Shown here piece after piece: positions 44,212 to 57,579 of a DNA stretch of 64,000 nucleotides (position 1 is its first letter; each line of letters begins with the position of its first letter). The position numbers and the translations under genes are program-made. The DNA is from Moniliella sp. 'wahieum' (taxonomy: Eukaryota; Basidiomycota; Moniliellomycetes; Moniliellales; Moniliellaceae). The notes under the pieces are model-generated. The model was not told where the DNA came from and made no database searches. It was given only the letters and a program-made list of their open reading frames with translations. The DNA is taken from positions 1-64,000 of the forward strand of contig RSEE01000001.1 of the NCBI GenBank assembly GCA_003971905.1. The letters run 5' to 3'.

Positions 44212-47200
44212 ATGGCCAGCGAGTGGCCCGAATGGGGACTGCGGCCGCTGGCTGTCCAGCTGCAGGGCGACGCCAAAATCCGCTGTGCCGAGGCGGCTGA
44301 CGACCTGCTGCTCGTCGGCAGCACCGACGGCTGGGTGCGCTCGTACGTGCGAGCGCGTACCGCAATAGAGTCCTGGACGCTCGTTGGCGCTGTATCTGCC
44401 GCGCGCTCAGGCAAGGCGGCGGAGCGGTTACTCCTTCTTCCGCTGCTGGGTGTGGCGGCGGTGTTGGCCGAGGGAGTGCTGGCGTTTTACCACCTGCCCG
44501 ACTTGCGCCTGGTTGCGCGCGCCCAAGTGCCCACCATCAAGGGCGTCTCGCTGATTGTTGCAGACGAAAGTGTGCGCACAGAGCCGGAGCTGGAGTGGGG
44601 CAAGGATGGAAGGCCTTATGTTTCGTTGGCGCTGGTACGGCGGGAGAAGATCACGTTGGTGCGTCTTGTGCTCGAGGCGAGTGGCCGGTTGGAGTGGCTG
44701 TTGGAGCACGAGGTGTCGTTGCCCGTCACGCCCTTGGCGGCTTCGCGATGGGGAAAGTGGATGTTACTTGCGACGTTGAAAGAGTATGTGCTGGTGGATG
44801 TGGCGCAGGGCGGGTGGTGGAGCTAGGCCTGCCGATTTCGCAAGTGGGTGCGGCGCCAAGCCCAGCGACGCGTCCGGCCATTGTTGCCCTCCCACGCTTT
44901 TCGGCGCGCAGCCACCGGGCCAAGCGGCCCGTGTTTGTCGTCACATCCCATGCGCCCGACGGCAGCTTGGGCGTGTTTGTCGATCCCGTCTCGGGCGACA
45001 TTCAAGCCATGTTGATCGAATGGCCGGCGCATCCGCGCAGCCTCACCCTCGCCTTGCTCCCGCAGCCGCAGGGCACGTGGCGCGGGCAAATTGTCGCCTT
45101 GCTGCGCAACGATCGGATCCAAGTGCACGAAGTCGACGTTGGGTACGGCATAGCCTCCCTTCCCCCTCCCACCAAACAAGTCCCACCCGATACCCAACCT
45201 GGCTCCTACACGCCCCAACTGCTCCTCGACACCCCTTTACCCCCGCATGCACCGATGCGCGCTTCCTTTCCTCGGGCAAGCACGACTTTCACCTTGCGCT
45301 TCCTGCTTGCGCCCGCTCATCGCCCCGGCCTTCCTCGGCGCGCGAGCCGGTCGAGGCATGGGACTTGCCCGCGCAGCTGGCCGCGGGAGAACCGGTGGAC
45401 GAGGATAGTGTGGACGATGCGACGTGGGCAGCGCGCTTGACGGCGCTGGTGCCTGACCCGCTCGCCGCACGCGATGGCGATGGCGATGGAGAGAGGCGAT
45501 GGCGATGCGCCGCTGCCGGTGCCGTTGATGGGAGCGACGGACGTGGGTGGCAAAGCGTCGATTCTACTCGGCACGGCCGAGGGTCTATTTGTCGTGTCGC
45601 GTCCTTCTCTCGCGTCGCGTGCGCGGCCGCTACTGCGGTCGGGGCGGATGCGCGAACTAGGCTCGCTGCTCGACTCCTTACCGGGCAGTACGTGGGACGC
45701 AGACGCTGCGCGGGCCGGCGTTGGTCTGGCACATGCACTGGCGCACATTGTAGGCTGGGTGCACTTACGTGCGCTGCGGTTCGAGATGGCGTTCACGTCG
45801 CTGCAGCGCGCCAAGGCACCGCTCAGTTGGCTCCTCGATTTGGTCCCTGACCTGATCGCCCGACTACCGCGCTTGGTCGCCGCGCACGACGACGCAGTCG
45901 CCGTACCCGCCTGTGTCGCTCGCTGTTACCCCCGTTTCCACCCGGACCCAAACAGCGTCACCTTGACCGCGCTGATCCGGGCCAACCTGGTGATGAATTA
46001 TGCGCCGTTGCTGGCGGTGCCCTCGGTGGCCGAGCTGAGCAGGCGGCTGGGTGCGGGTGCGGGTGCGGGCGCAGACGCGGGCGCAGACACGGGCGGGGCG
46101 GGGCCTGTGGAACAACTGTTTGATGCTCTGGCCACTTCGGCGCGTGCGCACCTGGCGCAATGGATTGAGGTGGCGCGGCACGATCCGCGCTCGGCGCATC
46201 TTGCGCCCGAGGGCGAAACAGCGCGCACGTTGTCCACGGTGGTTGCGCAGATCTATGCGCTGGCGCCGGTGCGAGATACAGCGTCGACGATCAAGCTGCA
46301 TGCGCTCTTGCCCTCGGATTCGGTCGCGCTTCCGACGGAAGAGGCGGATGACTTGGCGGCCGTCGAGTGGGACCGTGTGCGGCCGCTGTTGGAGGGCCAA
46401 GGCAAGTGGCACCCCTTGGCGCGTCTGGCGCAAGCCGAGGGAGATGCACCTACTTTTCTTTTGCTCGCCACGGCTTTGGTGGATGGGAGCAAGGTGGATG
46501 GCGCGCTACGCATTGCCTGGGCCGAGCACGAATATGCGCTGTCGACGCAGCAGCGAGTGGCAAGAAGCGCAGTGGGCTGCGCATCAGCGCAGTCTTTCCG
46601 GCACGGGCCTGGAACGCGTACCCGAGGGAGACGGAACCGGAGACGAAGCGCGAGGAGCCAAGACGGTGCCGTTGGCGCTCAAGCCGTTGGCCGTGGCTGA
46701 TGTGCTGGCCACGCTGCAGCGCGCTGGCTCGCCGCCCTTGGTCCAACACTACGCGCCGTGGGTGGTGCAGCATGCCGAACCAGCCTCGGCCGTGGCAGCC
46801 TTGTCGCATGCGCCTGTGCCGCCCGACCAGGCCGTGGCACACCACGAGGCCGTCTTGCGTGCCATCCGCGCTGTGGACGCCAAGGGCGAAACCACGGCTC
46901 GTCTCTACCTGGAACAAGTCGCGCTGGCGCTCCCTGCCCCCCTCGCTTTACGCCGTCTGCTGCTACACAATCTATTGGAGGAGCTGGCGGGCGCGTTGCG
47001 CGGCGAAAGCAACCACGAAAGCGACAGCCAAAGCGAAACCGAAAACGAAAGGGAAACGAAACCAACAACGAAAGCGACCATGTGTCACCCATGCGTTCAC
47101 TACAGCAAGCCTACCAAAACGGGATGTATGCCGAGTCATTTTTTGCCCACTTGGCTCTGCACGCGTCGAGCGCGCCGATCAGCGAGCCGTCGTCGTCGTC

Positions 47201-48261
47201 GTCGTCGGATGCCGTAGAGAGAGGGGCGGCGGAGGATCGGGCGGCGCTGGCGGTTCGGATCCGGATCAAGCTCATTTTGCTCTTGCAAGCATTTGCTCTG
47301 CAACTCGTGCCGCCCGACCGGGCGCCGCTGCCGCAAGCGGGCGAGGAGTGTGCGGCGCTGCTGGCGCAGCTGAGGCAGATGGGCCACGAGGGCTCTTGTC
47401 GTACGAGCAAGCGATCCTGCTCGGGCCGCTGGGCCGGCATGCAGAAGCGTTGCGTCTGCTTGGCATCCAGCTCGGCGACACTAACTCGGCCGAGACGTAT
47501 TGTCTGCTGCTGGGGGTGGTGGTGGCGCCAATGGTGGCCAAACGGGTGGCCAGCATGCTTGCCCCGGCCCACCGCTCCTCGCGCGCACGCGGCCACCGAC
47601 GCATGACGACGGCCGGGGTGGAGCTGGCGTCGCTGTATGGCCACGACCCCACGCCGCCGCCGGGCACGAGCGGGTGCGGGGTGTGGGTGCGGGTGCGGGC
47701 GCGCCGCGGGCCACGGAGCCCGAGACGGAGACGAGCTTGCAGCTGGAGACGCTGCCTGGGTATGCGCGCCTGCTCGCGCACTGCGCCGGCTCGCTCGGGG
47801 CCGACGGCGAGCGCGGCACGGCGCCGACGGGCGGGGAGATGGAGCCGAGGGAGGTGAATCGGCGGGAGCTGTTTATGCAGCTGCTCAAGGTGTACACGCA
47901 TTCGCCCGACCGGTACGTGTGCGCTGTGTGTTGTGTGTGGTGTGGGTGGAGTGTGAGTGTATGCTGACAGGGGCTGGGCAGGGAGCGGCTGGCGCTGCCG
48001 CTGCAGCACCTGCTGACGACGCAGAGCATGCGCCTGGAGCCGACGGCGGTGCTGGCGGAGCTGGAGGACGGGGTGGAGCTGGCGCGGCTGCGGACGTTCC
48101 TGATGCGTGCGACGCGGCGGGAGGCGCACGCGGCGCAGGTGGCGCAGCTGCTCAAGCACGCGGCGGCGGCGGACGAGCGCGACACGTCGCTGCGCACGTT
48201 CGGCGTGCTGCGCGCGCGGGGGGGCTGGCGGGTGGATGTGGATGCGAAGCAGGTCACGTGA
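44212..48261 (+). CDS. Vps3/TGFBRAP1- or Vps39-type endolysosomal tethering subunit (CNH plus Vps39 domains)
   Basis: Subunit of the CORVET (Vps3) or HOPS (Vps39) tethers that bind Rab GTPases on endosomes/vacuoles. Start MASEWPEWGLRPLAVQ at 44212. The N-terminal CNH-type beta-propeller includes DDLLLVGSTDGWVRSYV, LVRREKITLVRLVLEA and FVVTSHAPDGSLGVFVDPVS with IEWPAHPRSLTLALLP; these favour Vps3/TGFBRAP1. The middle is alpha-solenoid. The C-terminal Vps39 region 2 reads ETYCLLLGVVVAPMVAKRVA, RELFMQLLKVYTHSPDRERL and LAELEDGVELARLRTFLMRA. An intron at 47913-47981 (GTACGT...GCAG) joins SPDR to ERLALPL. The C-terminal CxxC zinc motif of Vps39 is absent, again favouring Vps3. About 1,320 residues, longer than usual. 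Breaks lie near 44813, 45150, 45330-45480, 46560, 46690, 47065, 47395 and 47690. Confidence 0.8.
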
Positions 48262-48475
48262 GCGAATGCAATGTGAGCGCGAGACGGGGGCGGCGGGGCT
48301 GCATAGTGGGTAGTGGGTAGGAGGACGGCGTGTGAGAGGGTAGGGTTGGCGTGTGCTGCGCTGGCAGGCGGCTGCCTGGTACGCTTCGGCCGCCATAGCA
48401 CAACCACGCGCAGGCCCCCCCAGCGCAGACCCCCCCAAGCGCCTGACCCCCACCGCGCAGCGCCTCCCCAGCGGC

Positions 48476-51400
48476 ATGAACTCGCTCTGGCGCGGCCTCA
48501 GCAGCCGCGACCGCCGCGACCCCGCCGCCGCCTCCGCCGCCGCCGCGCCCAGCCCGCCCACCCCACCGCCACCGCCATCTCCACCGCCTCCGCCGCCCCC
48601 GCCCCGCCCCGCTCCGCCTCCGTCCCGCGCATCGACTCGCCGCCGCCGCCGCCGCCACCGCTGCCGCCACCGCCACCGCCGCTGCCCCTGCCACTGCCAC
48701 TGCCACTGCCACTGCCCCTCCCCCGACGCCTCCCCCGCCCCCCAGCCAGACCCCCCGCTGCCGCCCAGCCGCCGCGCGCGCCCCCTCGCCCCTCCCGCCC
48801 TTCTCCCCATCCCGCCCCACCGCCTCCCCCCCCGTCCCCGCCGGCCCCACCTCTCAGCCGACCACGCCCACATCCTCGCATGGAGCCGCGACGAGCAGCC
48901 CGCTGCGCCGCCCGCCGCGCTGCCCGAGGCTGCCGCCTGGACCCTCCACCCGCGCGTCGCCCTCCCGCCACTGCTGGGGATTGAAAACTTTGGCAACACG
49001 TGCTACGCCAACTCGATCCTCCAGGCGCTGTATGCCTGCCAGCCCTTTCGCTCCCAGGTCCTCCAGTCCTCCATCCACAGCTCCGGCTCCACCCCGTCCT
49101 CCACCGCTGCCACCTCGGTCCCCTCCCTGCCGGCGTCGGCCTGCCTGCGCCTCCCGCGCCCGACGACGGGCCGGTCGTCGCGGCCCAAGCCACCCTGTAT
49201 GCCGCGCTCCATGCTCTCTTTACCAGCATGCATCATCGCCAGTGCCAGGCCCTGCTGCCGTCGCCCGAACCCGAACCCGGTGCTGGCCCGGCCTCCAACG
49301 GCGATGCCAAACCGCCTCCCACGCCCGTCTCTCCTACCGCAACCAAAGAAGGCGGCCTCTTCTCCAAACTCACCTCCCTCTCCTCCACTCCGGCCGAGAC
49401 GAAAAGGCACGTGTGTTCCTTCCGGACGGGGCGGCTATGCTGCGTCCAACTCCATCTCTGCGCCGTCGGGGTGGCAGGATCGGCGGCCGCACTGCCCAAT
49501 GGATCGGCCCAGCCAGCCTCCGGCGCAACGCCAACGATGAATGAGGAGGAGGAGGAGGTGTCGCGGGTGGGTGCGAATGGAACGGCGTTGGTGGCAACGT
49601 CGCAGATTGCCTCCTTTCTCAACGCGCTCAAGAAAAGTAACCTCGAATTCGACTCGACGATGCACCAAGACGCCCATGAAATGCTCAACTTTACGCTCAA
49701 CCGCATCGCGGAAGACCTGTCGCCGCATCAAGATGCCTTGCTCAAGACCTGGGTCCAGCGCCTGTTCGAAGGCGTCTTGACAAACGAAACGAAATGCCTC
49801 ACATGCGAAACGGTACGTCTTCCTCTTTCTTTCTTTTAACCCCCCCCCCCTCTTCAAAAAGGCTGACCCTCCATCCCCTTGCTCTGTTCAGACCACTTCA
49901 CGCGACGAAAAGTTTCTCGACTTGTCCATCGACATTGAGCAAGACATGTCGCTCTCCTCGTGCCTGCGGGCGTTTAGCGCGAACGAAGTGTTGCGTTCGC
50001 GCAACAAGTTCTTTTGCGATGTGTGCAATGACCTACAAGAAGCCGAAAAGGGAATGCGAATCCGTGTGCTGCCCAACGTATTGGCCCTGCACCTGAAACG
50101 GTTCAAGTACGAAGAGCAACTCCAGCGCTTTGTCAAGCTGTCGTATCGTGTCCCGTTCTCATCGGAACTACGGTTGTTCAACACGTCCGAGGATGCCAAT
50201 CATCCCGACACGCTCTACCGTCTCTTTGCCATTGTCGTGCACATTGGTGCCACCCCCCACCAAGGGCACTACATTGCGCTGGCACGTGTCGGTCCAAGGA
50301 CGTCCACGGGTCCGAGGAGCAGTGGGTCTTGTTTGACGACGATCATGCGCAAACCGGTGGAACCCGAGTACCTGAATCGCTTCTTTGGCGATAACCCGGC
50401 AGCTGGTTCGGCCTACGTCTTGTTCTACCAAGCCGTTTCTGGCTCGGACGAGACCAACCCCGCACCCGCCCCCAAGGAAGAGACTGGCGACCTCTTTCTC
50501 CCCATCCCTGACGACCTGCTCTACCGCTACGCGCAGGCGGAGCAGGATGAAATCCGTCGGCGCTCGCCGGTCTGCCCACGCCGTGGTGGAGAAGGAACGA
50601 CACACGTTCTCCTTCCCATGGGGAAGCAACACCATGCCTCGCCTCCCCAAGCCCCAATGGAGAACCACGATGAAAGCAGCAACCCGGCCAGCCTTCCCTC
50701 GCTGCACGCCATGCCCGCCAGCCCGTCCTCCTCCTCTTCGAACGGGATCATCGCCTCTCCCGGTGCGGGCCGGCCGGCGTCGTCGGGTGGGCCCAACGGG
50801 TTGACGTCGTCGAACCAAACACTGGGGCTGGGGCCTAATGGCCACTCCCGTGGCTGGTTTGGCACGTTTAAGCGCGACAAGCGGCAAAACAGTCTAGCGC
50901 CCTCGTTGGCGCCTTCCACCAACTCCATTTCCACCCCCCCCACGCACACCTCCCACGTCTCCTGCCCGCATCGACGACAACGGCGTCGGCGGGAGCGTCG
51001 CACGCCAACTCGGCCGCTCCTTCGACCGACAGTGCCCATACCAGTCGTGCCTCGTTGGTCAGCACCCCGCAGCCGGCCCCGACGCCTTCGCCTACTTTAC
51101 CCCCCCGTGCGTGGGGAGGTGGGGAGCGAGACGCCGCGCCGGACACTGGTTCGGCCCTCCACCGCACCGCGCGGCTCGTCGCGCGGGCCAGCGCCGCCAC
51201 CACCCGTACGCGTGCGTACCGGCTCACTCGTCTCGCGCCGGGCGTGTTGTCCTCCTTTACGTTGGTCAAACCAGAGGAAGAGACCGCGACGCCCGTTGGT
51301 CCGCGGTCCACCTCGCCGTTGCGTCCATCGGTGCTGGCGCGGTCTCCTTCGCCGATGAGCTCGGCACCGCACCATGTACGCAAGGGTCCTGCGCCTCCGC

Positions 51401-52663
51401 CACCGCCACCGCCTGTGACGCAAGCGGGCTCGGGCTCGGGATCGGGATCGGGATCGGGCTCAGGCGTGGGCTCGGGCGGGGGCGCGGTCGAAGTGCCTAC
51501 CAACCCATTTGCCTCGTCCCACGCCTCGTCGGGGGGCGACGCGTCGGGAGGAGGAAGGACAGGCGCAAGGGGGTCCATGACCTTCCCAACTACCTTGCCC
51601 GCTCCCGCCGCATCTGCGTCTGCGCCCGGCAGCCGACGTGGGTCCAACAATCCCTTTTTGGTCTTTGCTCAGCCCAACCGTTTGCCCACCCGACCAGCCC
51701 GCCCACCATCTCCCCTTCCTCCAGTCCCCGCGCCAGTTTTGCCACGCCGGCCAAGGTGCCTACCCAAGCTCCCGCTCAAGCTCCCGCCCAAGCTCCCGCC
51801 CAAGTTCCCCGCAAGCTCCCGCTCAAGCTCCCACCCAGGCTGTACCAGTTGCTGCGTCCTCCGCTCACGCTGAGACCAACCCTGGTCGTCCATGGCTGCC
51901 GCGCCAGCTGTGCCGCCCCAGGCGCTGGTAGGAAGCGCTCGTTGGATGCACACGTGCCTGGGACAGAGATGCGGACGAGTAAGAGTACGCAAGATGTGGC
52001 GGCAGGGCCTTTTACCGTGGTAGCACCTCCCTCTGGGCGACCGGTGTGCCTCGGCCACACACATCGGGCAACATCCCCACCCGGCGCCCGTCGGGTTCGG
52101 GTTCAGGCATGGGTCTGGGCTGGCCTACGAGTCCGCTGTCTGCCGACCGGGTGGTGGAACGGGAGCCATGTGTGGGCACGACGTTGACGCGGCCGAGTAC
52201 GAGTGGGGGTGCGACGCGCGCCCCGCACCCTCCGCCCGTTGCGGTTGCCGTTCAAAGACAAAGACGCGAGCCGGCGTCGGTCGGGCGTGTCGAATCTGTG
52301 GGGTCGAATGCGGGAGGACCGACGGACGAATGGGGAGCAGCCGGGCAGCGGCGCGGCGGCACCGCGACCGAACGTGCCGAGACGGAGCGTATCGTTGCAT
52401 GGGCACGAACACGATGTGCCGCGACGGACGGGTGCCTCGGTGGGTCCCCCCCTGTGCCCGTGCCCGTGCCGGCCTCTGGGTCTACGTCTGCGTCGGGTCC
52501 GCGCCACCTTCGCGGTCCAAGCCTCGGCTCGCCCGACTCGCTCGGCCTGCCTGCCGGGGCCGGGCCCGAGCTGGGCGGCTCGCGCCGGTCGTATTCCCAC
52601 GCGGGACCCAATGGCGGGCGCAAACCGTCGTTGGCGTTCCGCCTGGGCTTAAAGAAAGCCTAG
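48476..52663 (+). CDS. Ubiquitin C-terminal hydrolase, UBP9/UBP13 - USP46 - creB family
   Basis: Cysteine protease removing ubiquitin; fungal relatives (creB, Ubp9/13) act with a WD40 partner. Start [15 protein letters not shown] at 48476, then a Pro/Ala-rich tract. The Cys box [20 protein letters not shown] at 48970-49030 holds the nucleophile. A low-complexity insertion precedes the QDAHE motif ([20 protein letters not shown], 49655). The finger CLTCET is interrupted by an intron (49813-49891, GTACGT...TCAG), then [20 protein letters not shown] and [33 protein letters not shown]. The His box is [15 protein letters not shown] (50250), with the following D/N in FDDDHA. A tail of over 700 residues is disordered, with an [10 protein letters not shown] run (51427-51475), Pro/Ala/Lys repeats (51760-51835) and FRLGLKKA at the end. 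About 1,370 residues; catalytic residues all present. Confidence 0.92.
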
Positions 52664-52986
52664 CTGGGCCGCAAGATGAGGGGGAGCACGTGCCTGCCTT
52701 GGATTTGTCGTGGGCAGGGGTTCGTTGTTCCCAGCCACTCTTTCCCCCCCGCCCTGAACAAAATGGGTTACTTTGTCTTCCTTTTTCCTTACTTGTTCTT
52801 CTCTCTTCTTTCTTCTTTTTCCTTTTCTCCAGGACAGGGCCTCCTACCTGCTCTCTCGCCCTCCCCGCCCTCCCCCGTCTCTGGTTCTGCCCCTGCAGTG
52901 GTTGGTTGCCTGAGTGGCTGAAGTGTTGGGTTCTGCTCTGGACATGTGGACCTTCCATCTTCCTCTTTGCCTTGTTTTGTCTTTCT

Positions 52987-53028
52987 TTCCTCCGTTTCCT
53001 CCGTTTCCTCCGTTTCCTCCGTTTCCTC
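52987..53028. repeat. Period-9 array, TCCGTTTCC
   Basis: Four to five copies in the 3' flank of the deubiquitinase gene. Confidence 0.9.
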
Positions 53029-56000
53029 GTTTTCTTTCTCTTCTCTTCTCTCCCCATTTCCTCTTTCCCCCGTCTGCTCTGTTCGTTTCTTTCTCCTTCT
53101 CTCGCGCTGATAAGCCTGTGAAAAAAGAAAAACAAACCCGCTACTTTCCTTCCTTTTGGTACCTCTCTGCGCCCGCGCCCGCGCCCTCGCCGCTCTTCAA
53201 TATTCAATCTTCAGCGCACTTTTCCTCCTCTTCGCGCCTGGCTGGTGCTATGGTAGGCTGGATGGGGACCTGGTAGCGCCCACGATCTGCTTGGACAAGG
53301 GAGCGGGGGGGGGTAGCAGCTGTTGAACGTTGGCCAATCTCTCTTAGTAGGCATCAAAAAGTGCCAACAACCCTATTGCCCGCCGACCTGCACGTGACGG
53401 GTGGGGGGTGCTGGCTACGCCAACGATCGGGCATATGACGGAGTCGCGTCGACGCGTCCCTCCACCACCTTAAAAGGGGAGCGGTGGTGCAAAGAGTAAC
53501 CATGGCACAAGGCGGAATGGTGGAGCAAGGAGGAGATGTGGAGAGCAATTGGGGTATTTGCGACAAAGATATGGGGGGGGGGACAAAGGGGATCAGTGGA
53601 ACAAAAGGGAGGCGATGGAACAAGGATGATCGGTGGTCCGGAGGTGGTGGGCTCGATCCATGTAACGTGAATTACGACGACCCTGTCACAGGCGTGCCCT
53701 GCCAGGGGGCTCACCCAGGTTGGTGGGGTACACGACTCACGGTAGTTTCGGGGCTTGGGCTATTTGGTGGATCCGAGCCGGGGAGATGGCGTGAAGCCGA
53801 GGCGGCCGCACGCTTGGCAAGGCTGGGTATGCGCCGGCTTGGGGGTAGTAACGTGTCTGAAGCATCCGGGGCTTAGGGACAGGTAGATGCAGTGAAAGAC
53901 AAACACTGCCAGGGCTAGAGCTGGGCAGGGGCGGCTGTCGACATAGCTGTGAAAGGAACCCATGCGACATGCTGATGTGGTAGGGGAATCGACGCCGCTG
54001 AAGGAAGGCTCGCGTGACTGGGCGGATGGAAAGCTGGAGGACGAGGTTGGATGATGAAGATAAGGCAGCTAGGTGGAGACGAGAGGTTGCCTGTATTACT
54101 CAATCAATTGGCTGGAAACGGTCAGGAGTTGGATAGGAAAGGGGGAAGGGACGAAAATGGAAGGTGGGATAAAGGATTCCCACTGATCGAGGATGCTGAT
54201 GACTGTTGGTTGACCCCTTTTTGGTAACCCCCTCCTGTCTAAGCCCCATCGCACTGGGATAGATAATGTTGACAGAGCGAAGCAGACGAAGCTGCTACAG
54301 TGCGACTTGGGAGCACTCGCGATCCTATGGATCAGCTGCAAAGCAGCCTTCAGACAAGGCGTGAAGGCAAAACGGTGAGCCACAAATCTTCAAGCAACGT
54401 TTGAAGGGAAAGAGACATGAGAGAGAGAAGGGAGATGAAGCGAGCAGGGCGTGCACGCCCTGCGAGCGGAACTCTTCCGCCCGGCTAAGTGAGCGTCACC
54501 GATCCACCGAGGGCCGTGCAGGGGAACCCCAGCACTACCCTCCAACAGAAGCAAGCGAAGGCTGCGAAGGCACTAAGAATGTCATCCAATAGCACTTCCT
54601 CGTAGTATAATAGACAAGTAGGGTTCCAGGAGGGCACAAAGTTCACTGCAGGAACGCCGGAGAGGGTTAATACGTTTCCTTGGGTGCGACTCGGTCCGGC
54701 GTTCCCCCGCACAACAGAAGGGAAGAGCGCGAGGGAGCCGTACAGGTTGCAGTATTAAAACGGAGTTGCGGAATGTTTTTCGATTCCTAGTTCTACCGCT
54801 CGCACTGTAACCCACACGTACTCCTAGCCTATTCCGTGAAAATAGTGTAAAACGCTTACTGTTGACAGCGACGGGCAACGGCCAGCATTCTGCAATCGTC
54901 CACCGTTCTCCATCGTCCACCCTGCCAGTTCACCGTTCCATCGTCCACATACTGTGTCCAGTGTAACATGCATGGCGCATATGTCATGATCTAGTCCAAC
55001 AGCCCATCATATCAATCGTTCCTTAGTGCAAAACACACACGCCAAGAAGATCCTAAATCTGTCAATATCTTACACGGTGCGGGCATGTGAGTCTTGTTCT
55101 TGATGCAGGTTGCACGCCGGTGGTTCCGTCCGATGTTCCGTCAGCGTGCCCCCACTGCATGTGAACAAAGATGCTGCTGTGGAAAACGTCTTCGCGAAAA
55201 AGTGTCCAGATGGGGTCTTGGGATTGCACCAAGAGGCACAATCCCTTCTATATCTTCCCTTTTTCATGCATCCGTCAGAAAAGGTCAAGGAGTATGAAGA
55301 GCTCATTGCAGCATCCCCCCTTCTCTTCCCTCTCTCGTTCGCTCGTTTTACTATAAAAGTGGAGCTTGACGCTGCACTGTGATGATAATCCCCCTTCGTA
55401 CTAACTGTGTACACATTCGAGCCCCCTCCGTGCACATCCACAAGGAGCGGTTTTATGTGCCGACTTCACATATCCCACCGTTGAACGTTCTTTGAAACAC
55501 TGTTTTTGAGACGTTCCTCATGAGCTCCTGCTGAGGGAGCTTCTGATAGAATGTGGAGAGCAAAAATCACACATCTCTTCATTTCGATGTTATTGGGTGC
55601 GAGGTCGGACCAGGGTAGCAAAGTAGTGTCCCAAGGCTCCCAAAGTCCATATCCTGCGGGTACGTGGTTATCGAGACGGTTATCCCGGAGGTCTTCGTTT
55701 CCTTCTGAATACAATGTAACGAGAGTCTTATATCAGGGATGAGGTATATCGGTGGGATAAAAGTGATGACTTCGAGGTGTATCTTGTGTTCGTTAATTGT
55801 GTGATGTGTGTATACAGGTACCCACACACAATAAAAGTCCAGTATCTGATCGGGGAGGGCATGTGCAGAGAGGTGGAAAGTGGGTTCATCGTCTCCTATC
55901 GCATATCAACACAGATATATCCGCACAGTGTATAGACAATAGCCCTGCACCCTTTGCGCATTTTGGACCGCTACAGAACTTACAGGGCTGGAACCCCACC

Positions 56001-56351
56001 CCCCCAGCCTCTCCTGATGCATCCAATTCCATCTCTCGTTCTCACTGAAGGGGGGAAGAACGACAACGTCGCGTCTCCAGCCAGTGATAACTATTTTTGT
56101 TGGTTACTTATCAGTGCCTGAGAGAACACCCCTTTATGCTTCATTCCTCAAGTTCAATGTCTTCGAAGCTTCACAGTCTCGCGCCACAGTCCGCTCACAC
56201 ACAACAAAAGAGTGACCACTGTGCTGGAAAACTTGTTTGCCGAAAAAGCAAATCATGGGGTGGTGAAAGGCGAAAGACGAAAACCGAAAAGATATATGTG
56301 AGTGTTGCGTGATATTACAGCCAAAGCGACTTCGGGTACTGTTGCCGGGGT

Positions 56352-56372
56352 GTTACCGGTTACCGGTTACAC
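56352..56372. repeat. Heptamer array, unit GTTACCG
   Basis: GTTACCG, GTTACCG, GTTACAC. Contains the GGTAACC-type word also seen at 60855-60920. Confidence 0.88.
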
Positions 56373-57230
56373 AGAGTATAGTTATAGACAGCTGAAAGCC
56401 CTGGACTTTTATCTACGCCTTTTGGATGTAAAAGTTGACGGTGTGTGGGGGAAGGGAAGATGGTGACGTGTGACGAGAGAGAAGCGACAGTGACCGGTGG
56501 GGCGTATTAGTCGTGAATGGAGGGGAACCGCATTTATCACGTTTATAAACCCACCGCGTTCACATGCTCCCATACATTCCCTCTTACGTTTGAACGTTGA
56601 TGAATGTACCGTGCGAGGTGAACTGAATGATGTCGAGAAGCGTGTCCTTCGAAACAGTGTAGAAGGGCTCGGAACCCTTGAAGCTAAACTGTCCATTTTA
56701 TAGTGCAAAAGAAGAAGCTTGACGCTTGGAGTGCCAAAAGTTTTTAGTCTTCGAAGCACGAAGTCTTGATGATTTCGAAGAGCTTGAAGCTTGATGCCCC
56801 TTTTGAAGCTTTTGTAAACACGTCGAAAAGAGGGCATCTGCCGACAAAACTCCGACGGTGTGTATCCTGTTCCATCATTGACGCGGCGGGGTATCACGTT
56901 TCTTCCCTCCGGCAAAACACGTGAGTACATCTATATGATTCTCTCGTTTTTTGCTAGGGCTCAGGCGCTCAGGCCGCGCTCAAGCCTGGGCGCCTGTGCT
57001 CATATCATCACACTCGTCAGTGGATGTCGTTGATATCTGTGAGGCGTGTGCTTGGCGGTGACCAAGGGGATGGAGAAGGGAGGCTGTGACTGATGGCAAC
57101 CGCTGTGGAAAGCACGCTGCGCGCTGATGAGTCGATGAGAAGTAATCCTGCTTCCCCAGCGAGATGTCCTAAGTGCTCTGTTACTAGCTATGATGCAATG
57201 GTGGAGCTGTGAAGGGAAGACCAGAGCTGG

Positions 57231-57268
57231 GTTGAACGTTGAACGTTGAGTCGTTGAACGTGTTAAAC
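57231..57268. repeat. Heptamer array, unit GTTGAAC
   Basis: GTTGAAC, GTTGAAC, GTTGAGTC (one base longer), GTTGAAC, then GTGTTAAAC. AACGTT is created at each junction. Confidence 0.9.
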
Positions 57269-57521
57269 CCAGACTGTGGAAGGGAGAAAAAGAGAAGAGA
57301 AGGAGAAAAGGAGTGGCACTACTTAGGCCAGAGTATTATAGGGGTATACTCACCTGTCGTGCCTGCATGTGTAAGAATATCAGAGCGATATCTTCGGGTG
57401 TGGTTGGCCCCCAGCCTCAGAGCCTTGGTCAACATACTGAGAGTGTGCTCAGCGCTTGTTGGTCTGTGCGGCCTGAGGTCAGGCCTGAGGCTCATCGATC
57501 GTCAGCATCACTACTAATCAC

Positions 57522-57579
57522 CTAGTCACTAGTCAAGCTCAAGCTAGTCACTTGTCACTTGCCACTTGCCACTAGGCCA
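57522..57579. repeat. Heptamer array, CTAGTCA drifting to CTTGCCA
   Basis: CTAGTCA, CTAGTCA, an interruption, then CTAGTCA, CTTGTCA, CTTGCCA, CTTGCCA, CTAGGCCA. A stepwise series of single-base changes in register. Confidence 0.92.

Noticed and set aside
47272-48999. 575-codon open frame on the minus strand
   Set aside because: Antisense of the Vps3-like C-terminus and the Pro-rich start of the deubiquitinase; Gly/Arg low complexity.
15309-52663. Programmed ribosomal frameshifting as cause of the frame changes
   Set aside because: Breaks are too many per gene, occur in unrelated genes including ribosomal proteins, show no shared slippery heptamer plus structure, and most of those worked through fall in G/C runs.
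1-52663. Mass pseudogenisation of the region
   Set aside because: Catalytic residues and splice sites are intact and eL19/eS27 are affected in the same way; sequence error explains it more simply.
56409-56930. 173-codon open frame on the minus strand in the desert
   Set aside because: Basic, Ser-rich, with no recognisable motif; includes AAGCTTGA-type repeat sequence; no support for expression.
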